DNA of 64,000 nucleotides, from NCBI RefSeq assembly GCF_000264945.2, contig NZ_CP013070.1, positions 558,001 to 622,000 of the forward strand, read 5' to 3'. This DNA comes from Sphingobium indicum B90A (GTDB taxonomy: Bacteria; Pseudomonadota; Alphaproteobacteria; Sphingomonadales; Sphingomonadaceae). The notes below the pieces were generated by a model. That model was given only the letters and a program-made list of their open reading frames with translations, was not told the origin of the DNA and did not search any database. Shown piece after piece: positions 1 to 8,639 of this stretch. Within the stretch, counting starts at the first letter, position 1, and each line of letters opens with the position of its first letter. Both the position numbers and the translations under genes were made by a program.

Positions 1-159
1 CTGCACGGCGTTACGCATGCCGCCCTTGTTCACCTTTTCCGGCGCCCAGCCCATTTCCGCCGCGACGACGCGCAGCAGGTCGAAACTGTGATCGTCGCAG
101 ACGAAGGCATGGAAGGGGTCACGCTGGCCGGATGCGCCGGGTTTCCAGGGTGCGTTCAT
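1..159 (-). CDS. cpaE: CpaE-like Tad pilus assembly ATPase/localization protein, N-terminal fragment
   Basis: The gene runs off the left edge; only about 53 codons are present, starting with ATG at 157-159. The visible N-terminus begins MNAPWKPGASGQRDPF, followed by a receiver-like start (FVCDDHSFDLLRVVAAE) and GWAPEKVNKGG. This matches my memory of the N-terminal region of sphingomonad CpaE proteins, which are MinD/ParA-like ATPases that place the Flp pilus machine at the pole. The Walker motifs would lie beyond the edge. The start sits one base after the cpaD stop, so the two genes are translationally close in the cpaA-B-C-D-E order. The identification rests on synteny plus this short segment. 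Confidence 0.75.
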   Translation of the reverse strand, partial: MNAPWKPGASGQRDPFHAFVCDDHSFDLLRVVAAEMGWAPEKVNKGGMRNAVQ

Positions 160-160
160 G

Positions 161-817
161 TCAATTGCCTCCCGACAGGGTCTTAAGGTCGCCGGAGCCG
201 GTCGGCGCCTTTTCGCGATAGGTCGAAATCGCCCGGTTGGACGTGGCGGTGCGCAGGTCGCTGTCGGTGGTCTGGCCGCGCACCAGATCCTCCGGATTGG
301 CGATCATCGCCGCCAGATTGCCGTTCACGCCGCAGCCGAAATTGGTCGACGCGCCCAATTGCTGGTCGGTTTCCGGCTTGTCCGACCAGTCGGGGCAGCC
401 GGGCACGCTGGCGGTGGCGCGGCGCACGATCAGGCGCACGGCCCCCTGCGGCGCGGCGCCGGCGACGGCGGTGCCGTCTTCGCCCACCAGCATGCCGTGG
501 CGCGCCACCACATCGGCTATGCCTTCGCGCAGCGCCGGGCTGTAATAGCCCGCGTCCGTCGCGATGGCGACCTGGTCGCCATAGCCAAGGCCGATGGAAA
601 CGAACCAGTCGTCCAGCCGGCGGGCCTCCGATGCGGTGAGGCCGCCATCGGGGCCTGCCTGCACGTCGTAGGTGAAGGCAGCGTTGCTGACGACCGGCTG
701 ATGGATCGACTGCACGCCGCGATTGGCGGCCTGGTCGGTCTGGCAGGCGGAGAGCGGCAACGCCATCAGGGCGAGCGCACCGATGCGGACGATGTTTTTG
801 CGAGACTGGAAAGTCAT
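161..817 (-). CDS. cpaD: CpaD-family Flp/Tad pilus assembly lipoprotein
   Basis: A 218-residue secreted protein with a short basic N-terminus, a hydrophobic stretch and a lipobox LSAC with the acceptor cysteine at residue 25, so it should be an outer-membrane lipoprotein. The mature part includes VPGCPDWSDKP and NFGCGVNGNLAAMIANPEDL, typical of CpaD proteins, which support secretin assembly in the Tad pilus machine. It lies 17 bases downstream of cpaC and one base upstream of cpaE, all on the minus strand. Two further cysteines, in PGCPDW and NFGCG, may form a disulfide. Length is normal for the family. Confidence 0.9.
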   Translation of the reverse strand: MTFQSRKNIVRIGALALMALPLSACQTDQAANRGVQSIHQPVVSNAAFTYDVQAGPDGGLTASEARRLDDWFVSIGLGYGDQVAIATDAGYYSPALREGIADVVARHGMLVGEDGTAVAGAAPQGAVRLIVRRATASVPGCPDWSDKPETDQQLGASTNFGCGVNGNLAAMIANPEDLVRGQTTDSDLRTATSNRAISTYREKAPTGSGDLKTLSGGN

Positions 818-834
818 GTCTTTCGTCCTTCGGA

Positions 835-2334
835 TCAGAAGCTGAAGCCCGGCGCGGCGTCCTTCGAACGCTTGCCGATGTCACGGGAGGCGACGGGCGG
901 CAGAGCGGCCGATGCCTGCGGGCCGGGCGTGGGCGCCGGGGCGCCGGGCGCGCGGCTCGGCATCGGCGCGCGCGCGCCGCTGACGCCGTCATGGCCCTGT
1001 TGCAGGAACAGGCCCTGGCCCTCATTGGCGTTGCGGAAGCCGTCGGTCGGCAGGCGCACGTCGGATGCGTTCATCGGCTTCACCAGATAAGGGGTGACGA
1101 CGATGACCAGTTCCGTCTCATGACGCTGGAAGTTGCGCGACTTGAACAGGCTGCCCAGGATCGGCAGGTTGCCGATGCCCGGAACCTTGCTGATGCTGTT
1201 CGCGGTGTCGTTGTTGAGCAGGCCGGCGATCATGAACGCCTGGCCCGAACCCAGTTCCACCGTGGTTTCGGCCGTGCGGCTCCTGAGCGCGGGCACGCTG
1301 GAGTCGACGGAGAAGTCGAGGCTCGACACCGTCGGGCGGACGCGCAGCGAAATGCGGCCATCGGCCAGCACGGTCGGGGTGAAGGCCAGTTGCACGCCAT
1401 ATTGCTTGAATTCGATGCTGTTGCCCTGCGTGCCGTTGCTGACAGTATAGGGATATTCGCCGCCCGCCAGGAAGCTGGCGGTTTCGCCGGACAGCGAGGT
1501 CAGGTTGGGCTGGGCGAGGGTGGTGGCAAGGCCGCTCGATTCCGCCAGGTCCAGCACCGCGCCGATGTCGAGGCCCAGCACGCGTGCCACGCCGCCAAGG
1601 CTGTAACCGCCGTCCGCTGTGAAGTTGAACGTTCCCCCGCCGCCGCTGTTGAAGGTGATGGCGTCCCGGGTGCCGCCGCCGATGCCGCCGGCCCATTTGC
1701 CGCCGGTCAGATCCTGCGATTTCCAGTTCATGCCGATCTTGTGCCCGACATCGCGGGACACTTCGGCAATCTTGACCTGCAGGTTGACCTGAAGCGGCGT
1801 CGCGGTGCGCAGGCGGCTGACCACGGTCACTTCCTTGCCGACGAAGGCCTGGGTCAGCCTTTCGGCCTCCGCCGCGTCTTCCGGCGCGGCGATGGTGCCG
1901 GTCAGCAGGACCATGCCGTTCATCTTGTTGACCGCGATGTCCGCGTTCGGCATCGCCAGCTTCAGCATGTCGTCGATGCTGGTCAGGTTGTTGCCGACCC
2001 GCACCGTGCCGGAAAACAGCACCTTGCCGTTGGTCGCCGTCGCGAAGACGGTTGTTTCCCCGGCCTTCTTCGCGATCAGGTAAAGCTGGTTCTGCGACCG
2101 GACATGGACGTCGACCACGTCCGGATCGCCGATCACCACGTCCGACATCTTGGCGGGCAGGTTGATGACCTTGCTGCCGCCCACGGAGAGCAGGATCGCA
2201 TTGTCCTGCATGGCGGCGGGCGCGGCGTTGAGCGCGCTCGTCGGAGCGGCAGCCACGGCGACCGCCAGGCCGAGCGCGATGGCCGGGCCGAGCAGCGGCT
2301 TGGCCGCCGCTGTGTGAACTGTAAACCCCTTCAT
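835..2334 (-). CDS. cpaC: CpaC: Tad pilus secretin (outer-membrane channel)
   Basis: A 499-residue secretin. A signal peptide ends around residue 38. Residues about 40-120 hold the pilus-type N-domain (SVGGSKVINLPAKMSDVVIGDP), followed by a BON-like segment. The C-terminal secretin domain spans about 180-430, with NLQVKIAEVSRDVG, LAQPNLTSLSGETASFLAGGE, LRVRPTVSSLD and VPGIGNLPILGSLF. The last 60 residues are a proline/alanine-rich tail, probably disordered. It should form the multimeric channel through which the Flp pilus leaves the cell, helped by the CpaD lipoprotein. It starts one base after the cpaB stop, indicating a single transcript. Confidence 0.95.
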   Translation of the reverse strand: MKGFTVHTAAAKPLLGPAIALGLAVAVAAAPTSALNAAPAAMQDNAILLSVGGSKVINLPAKMSDVVIGDPDVVDVHVRSQNQLYLIAKKAGETTVFATATNGKVLFSGTVRVGNNLTSIDDMLKLAMPNADIAVNKMNGMVLLTGTIAAPEDAAEAERLTQAFVGKEVTVVSRLRTATPLQVNLQVKIAEVSRDVGHKIGMNWKSQDLTGGKWAGGIGGGTRDAITFNSGGGGTFNFTADGGYSLGGVARVLGLDIGAVLDLAESSGLATTLAQPNLTSLSGETASFLAGGEYPYTVSNGTQGNSIEFKQYGVQLAFTPTVLADGRISLRVRPTVSSLDFSVDSSVPALRSRTAETTVELGSGQAFMIAGLLNNDTANSISKVPGIGNLPILGSLFKSRNFQRHETELVIVVTPYLVKPMNASDVRLPTDGFRNANEGQGLFLQQGHDGVSGARAPMPSRAPGAPAPTPGPQASAALPPVASRDIGKRSKDAAPGFSF

Positions 2335-2335
2335 C

Positions 2336-3352
2336 TTACTTCCCCCCGACCGGAACGACGGTCACACTGGTTCCGCGGGCGACGCGGATCACCGGCCCCT
2401 GGCCGGCGATGGCTCCGCCGACCGGCACGCCCATGGCCGGGCCGCCAGCGCCCATGCTCTGCAAGGGCTTGGCTGGGACGCTGCTGCGCTGATAGCGCGA
2501 GACGTCGGCGCCGGTGGAATAGGTGCTGCCCTTGTCGACCGGACGCGCGGCGATGCTGGCCAGCAGCTTCTTTTCCGTGCTGGAATTGCTGCCGTCGGGC
2601 AGGTCCACGTCGCTGCCCGCGATGGCGGCGTCCAGTTCGGAACTGTTGTCCGCCAGAGAGCGCAGCGAGAGCGAGAGCGAGCCGATGGTCTGCGCCACCG
2701 CGATCTTCTCCGCGATCTTGGGCGTCACTTCGATGGTGACGTTGGAATAGGTCTGGACGACCGGCTTGCCGTCATCGCCCAGCGCGTCCATGCGCTGGTC
2801 GGTGGCGAGCACGCGCAGGTTGCGCAGGATGGTTTCGGAAACCTTGAGCGGTTCGCCCTCGCCGCCGCCGCTGACGCTCTGCGTCAGCACCAGGTCGACG
2901 CGGTCGCCCGGAAAGACGAAGCCCGCGACGCTGTTCTGCGCCGACACCGGCACGGTCACGGCGCGCATGCCCGGCCCCAGCGCGGCGGCCAGGAAGCCGC
3001 GCTCGCCCGGCTTGATCACCGAACCCAGCGTCATCGGCTGGCCGGCGGAAATGGCGGTGCGGATGACGCTGCCCACCAGCTTCTGCGGGTCGGCCTGGCC
3101 CTTGATATAATAGGCCTGCTCGACCAGATCCTTGGGCCAGGGCTGGAAGCGGAAGCTCTCCGCGTCCAAAATGGTGCCCACCGGCAGGGCCTTGGTCGCG
3201 ACCAGCACATGGGGCTGGTCAGCCTCGACCGGCATGGACGACGCGCCCGCCGGGGGAGCGCTCGACGAACTCAGCATGTTGCGTGCAAGCAAGGCTGTAG
3301 TGACCGCTATGATCAGCGCCCCCACCAGCAGCACGATCTTCTTGGCATCCAT
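2336..3352 (-). CDS. cpaB: CpaB: Tad pilus assembly protein (SAF domain)
   Basis: A 338-residue CpaB/RcpC family protein. It begins MDAKKIVLLVGALI, one N-terminal membrane segment, followed by a SAF domain (VLVATKALPVGTILDAES, SVIRTAISAGQPMTL) and the RcpC core (MRAVTVPVSAQNSVAGFVF, GDRVDLVLTQ). The family is periplasmic and works with the secretin. The open frame continues upstream to a TTG at 3371-3373, but the ATG at 3350-3352, immediately before the conserved hydrophobic segment and preceded by GGGAGG, is the more natural start. cpaC follows after one base. Confidence 0.92.
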   Translation of the reverse strand: MDAKKIVLLVGALIIAVTTALLARNMLSSSSAPPAGASSMPVEADQPHVLVATKALPVGTILDAESFRFQPWPKDLVEQAYYIKGQADPQKLVGSVIRTAISAGQPMTLGSVIKPGERGFLAAALGPGMRAVTVPVSAQNSVAGFVFPGDRVDLVLTQSVSGGGEGEPLKVSETILRNLRVLATDQRMDALGDDGKPVVQTYSNVTIEVTPKIAEKIAVAQTIGSLSLSLRSLADNSSELDAAIAGSDVDLPDGSNSSTEKKLLASIAARPVDKGSTYSTGADVSRYQRSSVPAKPLQSMGAGGPAMGVPVGGAIAGQGPVIRVARGTSVTVVPVGGK

Positions 3353-3404
3353 GATGAAATTCGCCTCCCTCAATCGGACGAGTTGCGCCCGAGCCCCCGT
3401 TTAT

Positions 3405-3878
3405 TCACGCAAATTGGTTAATATATCGTTCGCCAAGCAGCCAAAGCGCCGCGAACGAGATGGCTATGCCATAGGGGATTTGCGGCTGGCCCAGCCGCCG
3501 GGTCATGCGATGGTGCACGACGGTCACGATGGTGACGATGCCCCCCAGCACCGCCATCAGCATCAGCATCGACAGGGTCGCCTGCCACGGGAACCAGAGC
3601 GCGAGCGCGCCCAGCAGCTTCACGTCGCCGCCGCCCATGCAGCCGAGCGCGAACAGGACGGCGAACGCCATGAACACGATCAGCCCCGCCAGCAACTGCA
3701 CCGCCATGCCCGGCCAGAGCGGCAGGCCGCAGGCCAGCCACCAGAGCGGCGCCAGCCCGGCCACCGTCAGGTTCAGCCGGTTGGAGATGATGCGAGACCG
3801 CAGATCTGTGACGGACGCCACGATCAGCAGCAATGCCAGGGCGCCGATCAGCGCCATTCGGAAAATATCCCCCATCAT
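3405..3878 (-). CDS. cpaA: CpaA: A24-family prepilin peptidase
   Basis: A 157-residue polytopic membrane protein starting MMGDIFRMALIGAL. It carries both A24 aspartate motifs: ASVTDLRSRIISN near the N-terminus and GGGDVKLLGALALWF in the middle. The rest is hydrophobic helices. It should cleave the leader peptides of Flp prepilins such as the two encoded at 53.1-53.6 kb. A much longer open frame extends upstream, but that part is antisense to the hydrolase gene and not coding. It is the first gene of the cpaA-E run, 52 bases before cpaB, so its promoter probably lies in the short divergent gap around 3879-3920. Confidence 0.93.
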   Translation of the reverse strand: MMGDIFRMALIGALALLLIVASVTDLRSRIISNRLNLTVAGLAPLWWLACGLPLWPGMAVQLLAGLIVFMAFAVLFALGCMGGGDVKLLGALALWFPWQATLSMLMLMAVLGGIVTIVTVVHHRMTRRLGQPQIPYGIAISFAALWLLGERYINQFA

Positions 3879-3920
3879 GGGTTCGAAACTATAGACCGCA
3901 TGGCTTACCAAAGCGTAACC

Positions 3921-4901
3921 ATGCGGCGCATGGATTCGCCCCGCTTCGTTCCCGCCCCCTTCGACCGGCGCGCCTGGCCGATGGACGGGCGGCTCGATTA
4001 CTGGACCGCGCCCGACGGCTGGGGCCTGCGCCGCTACCGGCTGGGCGAGGGCGGTCGCGGCAGGATGCTGGTGCTGGGCGGACGCGGCGACATGATCGAG
4101 AAATATCTTGAGGTCATCCGCCACTGGGCCGACCGGGGATGGGCGGTCACCGGCTTCGACTGGCGCGGGCAGGGCGGATCGGGCCGCACGACCGCCGATC
4201 CGCTGTGCGGGCATATCGACGATTTCGGGCAATGGATCGCCGACCTGGATGCCTTCGCCGCCGATTGGCGCAGGCAGGGGGAAGGGCCGAGCGCCATCGT
4301 CGCGCACAGCATGGGCGGCCACCTGCTGCTGCGCGCGCTGGCGGAGGGGATGGCGCCGCCCGACGCGGCCGTGACCGTCGCGCCGATGATGGGCCTGCGC
4401 ACCGCGCCGCTGCCCCGCTGGCTGGCGGTGGCCATTGCCGAAGCGATGTGCGCGCTGGGCTTTGCCGAAAAACAGGCCTGGACGCAGAAGGAGGAGTCGG
4501 AACGGCAGCGCCGCATGCGGCAGAAGCGGCTGACCCACGATCCCGAACGCTATGCCGATGAACTGTGGTGGCGCGACCATGGGCGGGAGGTGGCGCTGGG
4601 GCCGCCTAGCTGGAAATGGGTGGCGCAGGCGCTGCATTCGACCCGCGCGCTGGAAAGGGGTGGGGCGATCGAGCGGATCGCGGTGCCCTTGCTCATACTC
4701 GCGGCGCGGACGGACCGGCTGGTCTCCACGCCCGCCATCGAGCGGATCGCGGCGCGGATCGCCGGCGCGCGGCTGCATGTCTACGGGCGCGAGGCGGCGC
4801 ATGAGATATTGCGGGAGCTGGACCCGGTGCGGCTGGACGCGCTGGCGCGCATCGACCGCTTCCTGGATGAGGTCGCCCCGAACCGGATCGGCGCGGGATG
4901 A
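3921..4901 (+). CDS. alpha/beta hydrolase, lysophospholipase (PldB) type
   Basis: A 326-residue serine hydrolase. Family motifs are GFDWRGQGGSGR (about residue 78) and the nucleophile elbow VAHSMGGH (Ser at about 130). The acid is probably in AARTDRLVS and the histidine in AAHEILRELD near the C-terminus. The cap region is long and rich in Arg/Glu. The substrate is unknown; the nearest described type is the lysophospholipase L2/monoacylglycerol lipase group. Possible ATG starts are at 3900, 3921 and 3930 and none has a clear ribosome site. The stop overlaps the next gene by four bases (ATGA), so the two are co-translated. Confidence 0.85.
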   Translation: MRRMDSPRFVPAPFDRRAWPMDGRLDYWTAPDGWGLRRYRLGEGGRGRMLVLGGRGDMIEKYLEVIRHWADRGWAVTGFDWRGQGGSGRTTADPLCGHIDDFGQWIADLDAFAADWRRQGEGPSAIVAHSMGGHLLLRALAEGMAPPDAAVTVAPMMGLRTAPLPRWLAVAIAEAMCALGFAEKQAWTQKEESERQRRMRQKRLTHDPERYADELWWRDHGREVALGPPSWKWVAQALHSTRALERGGAIERIAVPLLILAARTDRLVSTPAIERIAARIAGARLHVYGREAAHEILRELDPVRLDALARIDRFLDEVAPNRIGAG

Positions 4902-6001
4902 ACCGGCACGACATCGTGATCGTGGGCGGCGGGATCGCCGGGGCGAGCCTTGGCGCGGTGCTGGCGGACCGTGCCAGCGTGTTGATGCTGGAGATGGAGC
5001 CGAGCGCCGGCTATCACGCGACGGGGCGGGCAGTCTCCTTCTGGGAGGAGACTTATGGCGGGCTGGCCGTCCAGCCGCTGACCACGGCGTCGGGTCCGAT
5101 GCTGGCCGCGCCCGATCCGGACTTTTGCGAAAGCCCCTTTCTGACGCCGCGCCGGACGCTGCATGTCGGGCGGGCGGGAGACGCGGCGGCGCGCGACCGT
5201 CTGCTGGAGCAGTTCGGCGCCAAGGTGGACCTGGTTCCGGTCGATCCCGCCGCGCTGGTCCCCGGACTAAGGCCGGAATGGTCGCTGGGCGTTCTGGAGC
5301 CGGGGGTGTGCGACATCGACGTGGCGGCGCTGCATCAGGCCTGGTTGCGGCGGTTCCGGCGCCTGGGCGGCGAGGTGCGGCTGGCGACGGCGTTGCGGCG
5401 CGCCGAAGCGCGGGACGGCGGTTGGCGGATCGAAACCGATGCGGGCGCGATCGATTGCGGCGTGATCGTCGACGCGGCGGGGGCATGGGCCGACGACGTG
5501 GCCAGGGCCTGCGGCGTAGCGCCCATCGGCATTGCGCCGCTGCGCAGGACAGTGGTGCAATTGCGCGTGCCGGCCATGCCCTCGGCCGATCTGCCGCTGG
5601 TCATGGACCTTGGATCGCAATTCTATTTCAAGCCGGAAGGGGAGGGCCGCGTCTGGCTGACCCCGCATGACGAGGAACCATCGCCCCCCTGCGACGCCGC
5701 GCCGGAGGAAATGGCGGTGGCGGAGGCGATTGCGCGTTTCGAGTCGGTGGTCGACTGGCCGGTCGAGGCGGTGGAGCGCAAATGGGCCGGGCTGCGCAGC
5801 TTCTCCCGCGACCGCGCGCCGGTCTATGGCTTCGATCCGGCGGCGCGGGGATTTTTCTGGTTCGCCGGGCAGGGCGGGTTCGGCATCCAGACCTCGCCCG
5901 CGGCGGCTCTGCTGGGCGCTGCCCTTCTCAGGGGAGAGGCTTTGCCGCCCCAGATCGCGGGGATCGATCCGGCGCCTTATTCTCCGGCGCGGTTCCGTTA
6001 A
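4898..6001 (+). CDS. FAD-dependent oxidoreductase, D-arginine dehydrogenase (DauA)-like
   Basis: A 367-residue DAO-family flavoprotein. The dinucleotide-binding motif IVGGGIAGASLGA is at residues 8-20, followed by ATGRAVSFWEETYGG. A second FAD contact DAAGAWADDVA lies near residue 190, and GFFWFAGQGGFGIQTSP near the C-terminus is characteristic of the DauA-like branch (catabolic D-amino-acid dehydrogenases). It would oxidise an amine or D-amino acid with transfer of electrons to the respiratory chain. It overlaps the upstream hydrolase by four bases. The substrate cannot be decided from sequence; DauA-type is the best guess over glycine oxidase or sarcosine oxidase. Confidence 0.83.
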   Translation: MNRHDIVIVGGGIAGASLGAVLADRASVLMLEMEPSAGYHATGRAVSFWEETYGGLAVQPLTTASGPMLAAPDPDFCESPFLTPRRTLHVGRAGDAAARDRLLEQFGAKVDLVPVDPAALVPGLRPEWSLGVLEPGVCDIDVAALHQAWLRRFRRLGGEVRLATALRRAEARDGGWRIETDAGAIDCGVIVDAAGAWADDVARACGVAPIGIAPLRRTVVQLRVPAMPSADLPLVMDLGSQFYFKPEGEGRVWLTPHDEEPSPPCDAAPEEMAVAEAIARFESVVDWPVEAVERKWAGLRSFSRDRAPVYGFDPAARGFFWFAGQGGFGIQTSPAAALLGAALLRGEALPPQIAGIDPAPYSPARFR

Positions 6002-6004
6002 GTT

Positions 6005-7336
6005 TCAGCGCGCTTCCTTCATGTCGGACCGGGCCAAGACCCGTCGGCTCGCCAGGCCCATCATGGCAAAGCCGGCGATCGAGGCGACGATATTCGCGCT
6101 GGCCGCCCCGACCGTTCCGTATATCGGCAGCAAGGCCGCCTGCATCCCCAGCAGCAGCACAGTTGAAACCAGCGTGATGCGCAGCGAAAGGCTGGCCCGG
6201 TCGGTCGCCATCAGCAGCGGACGATAGCTGACCCCGACCAGGTCGATGCAGGCCGCGATCCCCAGCAGCAGCAGCAGCGGATAGGCCGGCAGAAACGCCT
6301 TGCCGGCGATCAGGCCCAACAAGGGATGGCCGACGGCCAGGATCAGGGCGATGATCGCCGCCCCTGCGACCAGCGCCAGCCGGTTGGTCCGCCGGAACAA
6401 CGTGCCCAGCGCCTCATGGCCATGGCTGGAATGGGTGCGGCTCAATTCCACGAAGATGCTGCGGGAGAGCAGGCCGGAAATCTTGGTCAGGGAATTGGCG
6501 AGCTGGTTGGCCAGCCGATAGAGGCCGGCCCCCGCCGGTCCCGCGAACAGGCCGACCACCAGCACGGCCACCTGCTGGCCGACGGAGGACAGGGTCGTCT
6601 GCAAATTGGTGGCGGTGAGGAAGCCGACGATGCCGGGATTTTCCCTGCGCGCGTCCAGCGCCCGGCCGGCCCGCCAGCTTCCGAGCCTGTCGCCACCGAC
6701 GCGCAGCGCGAGCCACCAGTAGCTGATCGCGCAGAGCAGTTCGGCAGCGCCCCAGGCAATCAGGAAGCCGGTGACATTGGGCATCAGCATCCAGGCGAGC
6801 GCCGCGCCGATCATGCGCCCGACCGGAATCATGGTTTCGGCGAAGGCGCCGGTATCGAATCGGTCGAACAGCCGCAGCACGCCGGTCGGGCTGGAGCGGA
6901 TGGTGATCATCATCACCATGCAGAAGATCCATGCCTGCCAACCCATGCCCGCCGACAATTGCATCAGCGGCCCGAAGGCGAGGATGATGAACGCCGCGAT
7001 CAGCCCGCCCGCGACGGCCGAACCCAGGTCGATCAGGATGCAGAAGCGCAGCACCCGGTTCAGCGCGTCGCCATTGCCGGACGCCAGATGCGGCTGGCCG
7101 TAGCGCACCACGATCTGCCAACTGTCGAAATTGACCAGCGTCTGGATGAGGCCGGTGGCGCTCAGCACCAGCGCGAAGCGGCCGAAATCCGCGACGCCCA
7201 GGGTCCGCGTGACGATGGCGAGATAGGCAAGGCTCAGCACCGCGCCCACGCCCTTGCCGCCCAGCAGCCAGCCGGTGTTCGCCAGGATGCGGGCGAAGCC
7301 TTCCTGAGCGCCACCCGATCCGCGGTTGATCGTCAC
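6005..7336 (-). CDS. Wzx-like oligosaccharide/lipid flippase (MOP superfamily)
   Basis: A protein of about 443 residues with 12 or so hydrophobic segments and the MOP/polysaccharide-export start GFARILANTGWLLGGKGVGAVLSLAYLAIVTR, given here only to residue-level description: a conserved glycine-rich first helix followed by TLGVADFGRFALVLSATGL. Such proteins flip lipid-linked sugars or polymers across the inner membrane. The open frame begins with TTG at 7360; a GTG at 7334-7336 gives MTINRGSGG and is chosen. It is divergent from the nucleotidyltransferase gene with a gap of about 107 bases. The neighbours suggest it may export the product of the phospho-alcohol enzymes next door; that is inference. 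Confidence 0.85.
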   Translation of the reverse strand: MTINRGSGGAQEGFARILANTGWLLGGKGVGAVLSLAYLAIVTRTLGVADFGRFALVLSATGLIQTLVNFDSWQIVVRYGQPHLASGNGDALNRVLRFCILIDLGSAVAGGLIAAFIILAFGPLMQLSAGMGWQAWIFCMVMMITIRSSPTGVLRLFDRFDTGAFAETMIPVGRMIGAALAWMLMPNVTGFLIAWGAAELLCAISYWWLALRVGGDRLGSWRAGRALDARRENPGIVGFLTATNLQTTLSSVGQQVAVLVVGLFAGPAGAGLYRLANQLANSLTKISGLLSRSIFVELSRTHSSHGHEALGTLFRRTNRLALVAGAAIIALILAVGHPLLGLIAGKAFLPAYPLLLLLGIAACIDLVGVSYRPLLMATDRASLSLRITLVSTVLLLGMQAALLPIYGTVGAASANIVASIAGFAMMGLASRRVLARSDMKEAR

Positions 7337-7443
7337 TTGGGTTCCGGCCTTTCGATGCAACGCCGTCGCTGGCGCGCGCGCCTATCTAGGATTGGGCCGG
7401 CTGCGATGCAACACACCCTGTCCATCGGCCGGTCTTTGCTTTA

Positions 7444-8223
7444 ATGCCCCGCCTCATGACTATTTCGAAAGCCATCATCCTTTCCGCGGGCCAGGGATCG
7501 CGCCTGCTGCCGCTGACCCGCGACGTGCCCAAATGCATGATCGATTTCAACGGCCGCACCCTCATAAGCTGGCAGGTCGCCGCGCTGGTGGCGAACGGCG
7601 TGACCGACATCGTCGTCGTCACAGGCTTCCGCACCGAACGGGTGGAGGACCATGCCCTGCAACTCTATCGCGAAACCGGCGCGCGCATCCGCACCGTATT
7701 CAACCCCTTCTTCCAGGTGGCGGATAACCTTGGCACCTGCTGGATCGCGCGTGAGGAGATGGACCGGGACTTCATCATCCTGAACGGCGATACCATCGTT
7801 TCGGACGAGATCGTGGCGAAGCTGATCGCGGGGGCGCAGGACGCCATCACCGTGACCGTGGACGTCAAGCCCGGCGACTATGACGATGACGACATGAAGG
7901 TGAACCGGGACGAGACGGGGCGCCTGCTCGCCATCGGCAAGCGGTTGCTGCCGCACGACACCAATGCCGAATCCATCGGCATGCTGGCCTTCAAGGGAGA
8001 GGGGGCCGCGATCTTCCGCAACCAGATCGACCAGATGATGCGCACGCCCGAAGGGGTGGAGCGCTGGTATCTGCGCGCCATCGACATCATCGCCAAGGGC
8101 AACCGGGTCGGCACCGTCTCCATCGAGGGGCTGGACTGGCAGGAAGTCGACTTCCCGCAGGATGTGGAGGCGGCGAATGCGCTCACCGCCCGCTGGCTGG
8201 CCGAAGGGCGCTACGCGAAGTAG
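7444..8223 (+). CDS. LicC-like nucleotidyltransferase (phosphocholine/polyol-phosphate cytidylyltransferase family)
   Basis: A 259-residue GT-A-fold NTP transferase. The signature ILSAGQGSRLLPLTRDVPK (about residues 12-30) carries the NTP-binding G-x-G-x-R and the catalytic Lys. The metal-binding region is FIILNGDTIV near residue 118, and EVDFPQDVEAA closes the domain. The family activates sugar or alcohol phosphates to NDP derivatives; LicC-type members use CTP with phosphocholine, and related inositol-1-phosphate cytidylyltransferases supply CDP-alcohol transferases. A CDP-alcohol phosphotransferase is encoded just downstream on the other strand, supporting a CTP-using role. An internal ATG at 7456 is an alternative start. 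Its 3' end overlaps the HIT gene tail by 13 bases. Confidence 0.85.
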   Translation: MPRLMTISKAIILSAGQGSRLLPLTRDVPKCMIDFNGRTLISWQVAALVANGVTDIVVVTGFRTERVEDHALQLYRETGARIRTVFNPFFQVADNLGTCWIAREEMDRDFIILNGDTIVSDEIVAKLIAGAQDAITVTVDVKPGDYDDDDMKVNRDETGRLLAIGKRLLPHDTNAESIGMLAFKGEGAAIFRNQIDQMMRTPEGVERWYLRAIDIIAKGNRVGTVSIEGLDWQEVDFPQDVEAANALTARWLAEGRYAK

Positions 8224-8639
8224 AGTTTGAGCCAGCCGGTCAGCGCGGCGATCTGGTCCGACGAAAGTTTCGCCGCACTGCCCAGGTCGGGCTGTCCCGG
8301 CCATCCGGCATCGGGGACTGCAACGCCTGCATGTTCGCGGCTGCCCTCATAGCGGGGCAGCACATGGAAATGGACATGCGGGTCCACCATCATCAGCATC
8401 AGATAGTTGATCTTGCCGTAGCCGACCGCCTGGCCGAGCGCGCTTTCGATCGCCTTGGTCACGCTCGCCAGTTCGGCATGGGCTGCCGGCGGCAGGTCGC
8501 CAAAGGCCTCCGCGTCGGATTTCGCCGCCAGCACCAGCGATCCCAGCGTCGGCTGGGCCGGGCGCAGCAGCACCAGCCAGTGCGCGAACTCCGCGATCAG
8601 TGTGGCGGGATAACCGAATTTCTTGATGGTCGCGTTCAT
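8211..8639 (-). CDS. HIT-family (histidine triad) nucleotide hydrolase/transferase
   Basis: A 142-residue HIT protein with the triad in HVHFHVLPR at residues 88-96. The family hydrolyses or transfers nucleotide monophosphates. The start overlaps the stop of the CDP-alcohol phosphotransferase gene by four bases (ATGA), so it is translationally coupled to a CDP-alcohol-using enzyme and may recycle the CMP side product or cleave a nucleotide intermediate. That role is inferred from position only. Its last codons overlap the convergent nucleotidyltransferase gene by 13 bases. Confidence 0.9.
   Translation of the reverse strand: MNATIKKFGYPATLIAEFAHWLVLLRPAQPTLGSLVLAAKSDAEAFGDLPPAAHAELASVTKAIESALGQAVGYGKINYLMLMMVDPHVHFHVLPRYEGSREHAGVAVPDAGWPGQPDLGSAAKLSSDQIAALTGWLKLYFA

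Noticed and set aside
3405..5486. 693-codon minus-strand frame
   Set aside because: Only its last 157 codons (CpaA) are real; the rest is antisense to the hydrolase and FAD-oxidoreductase genes.
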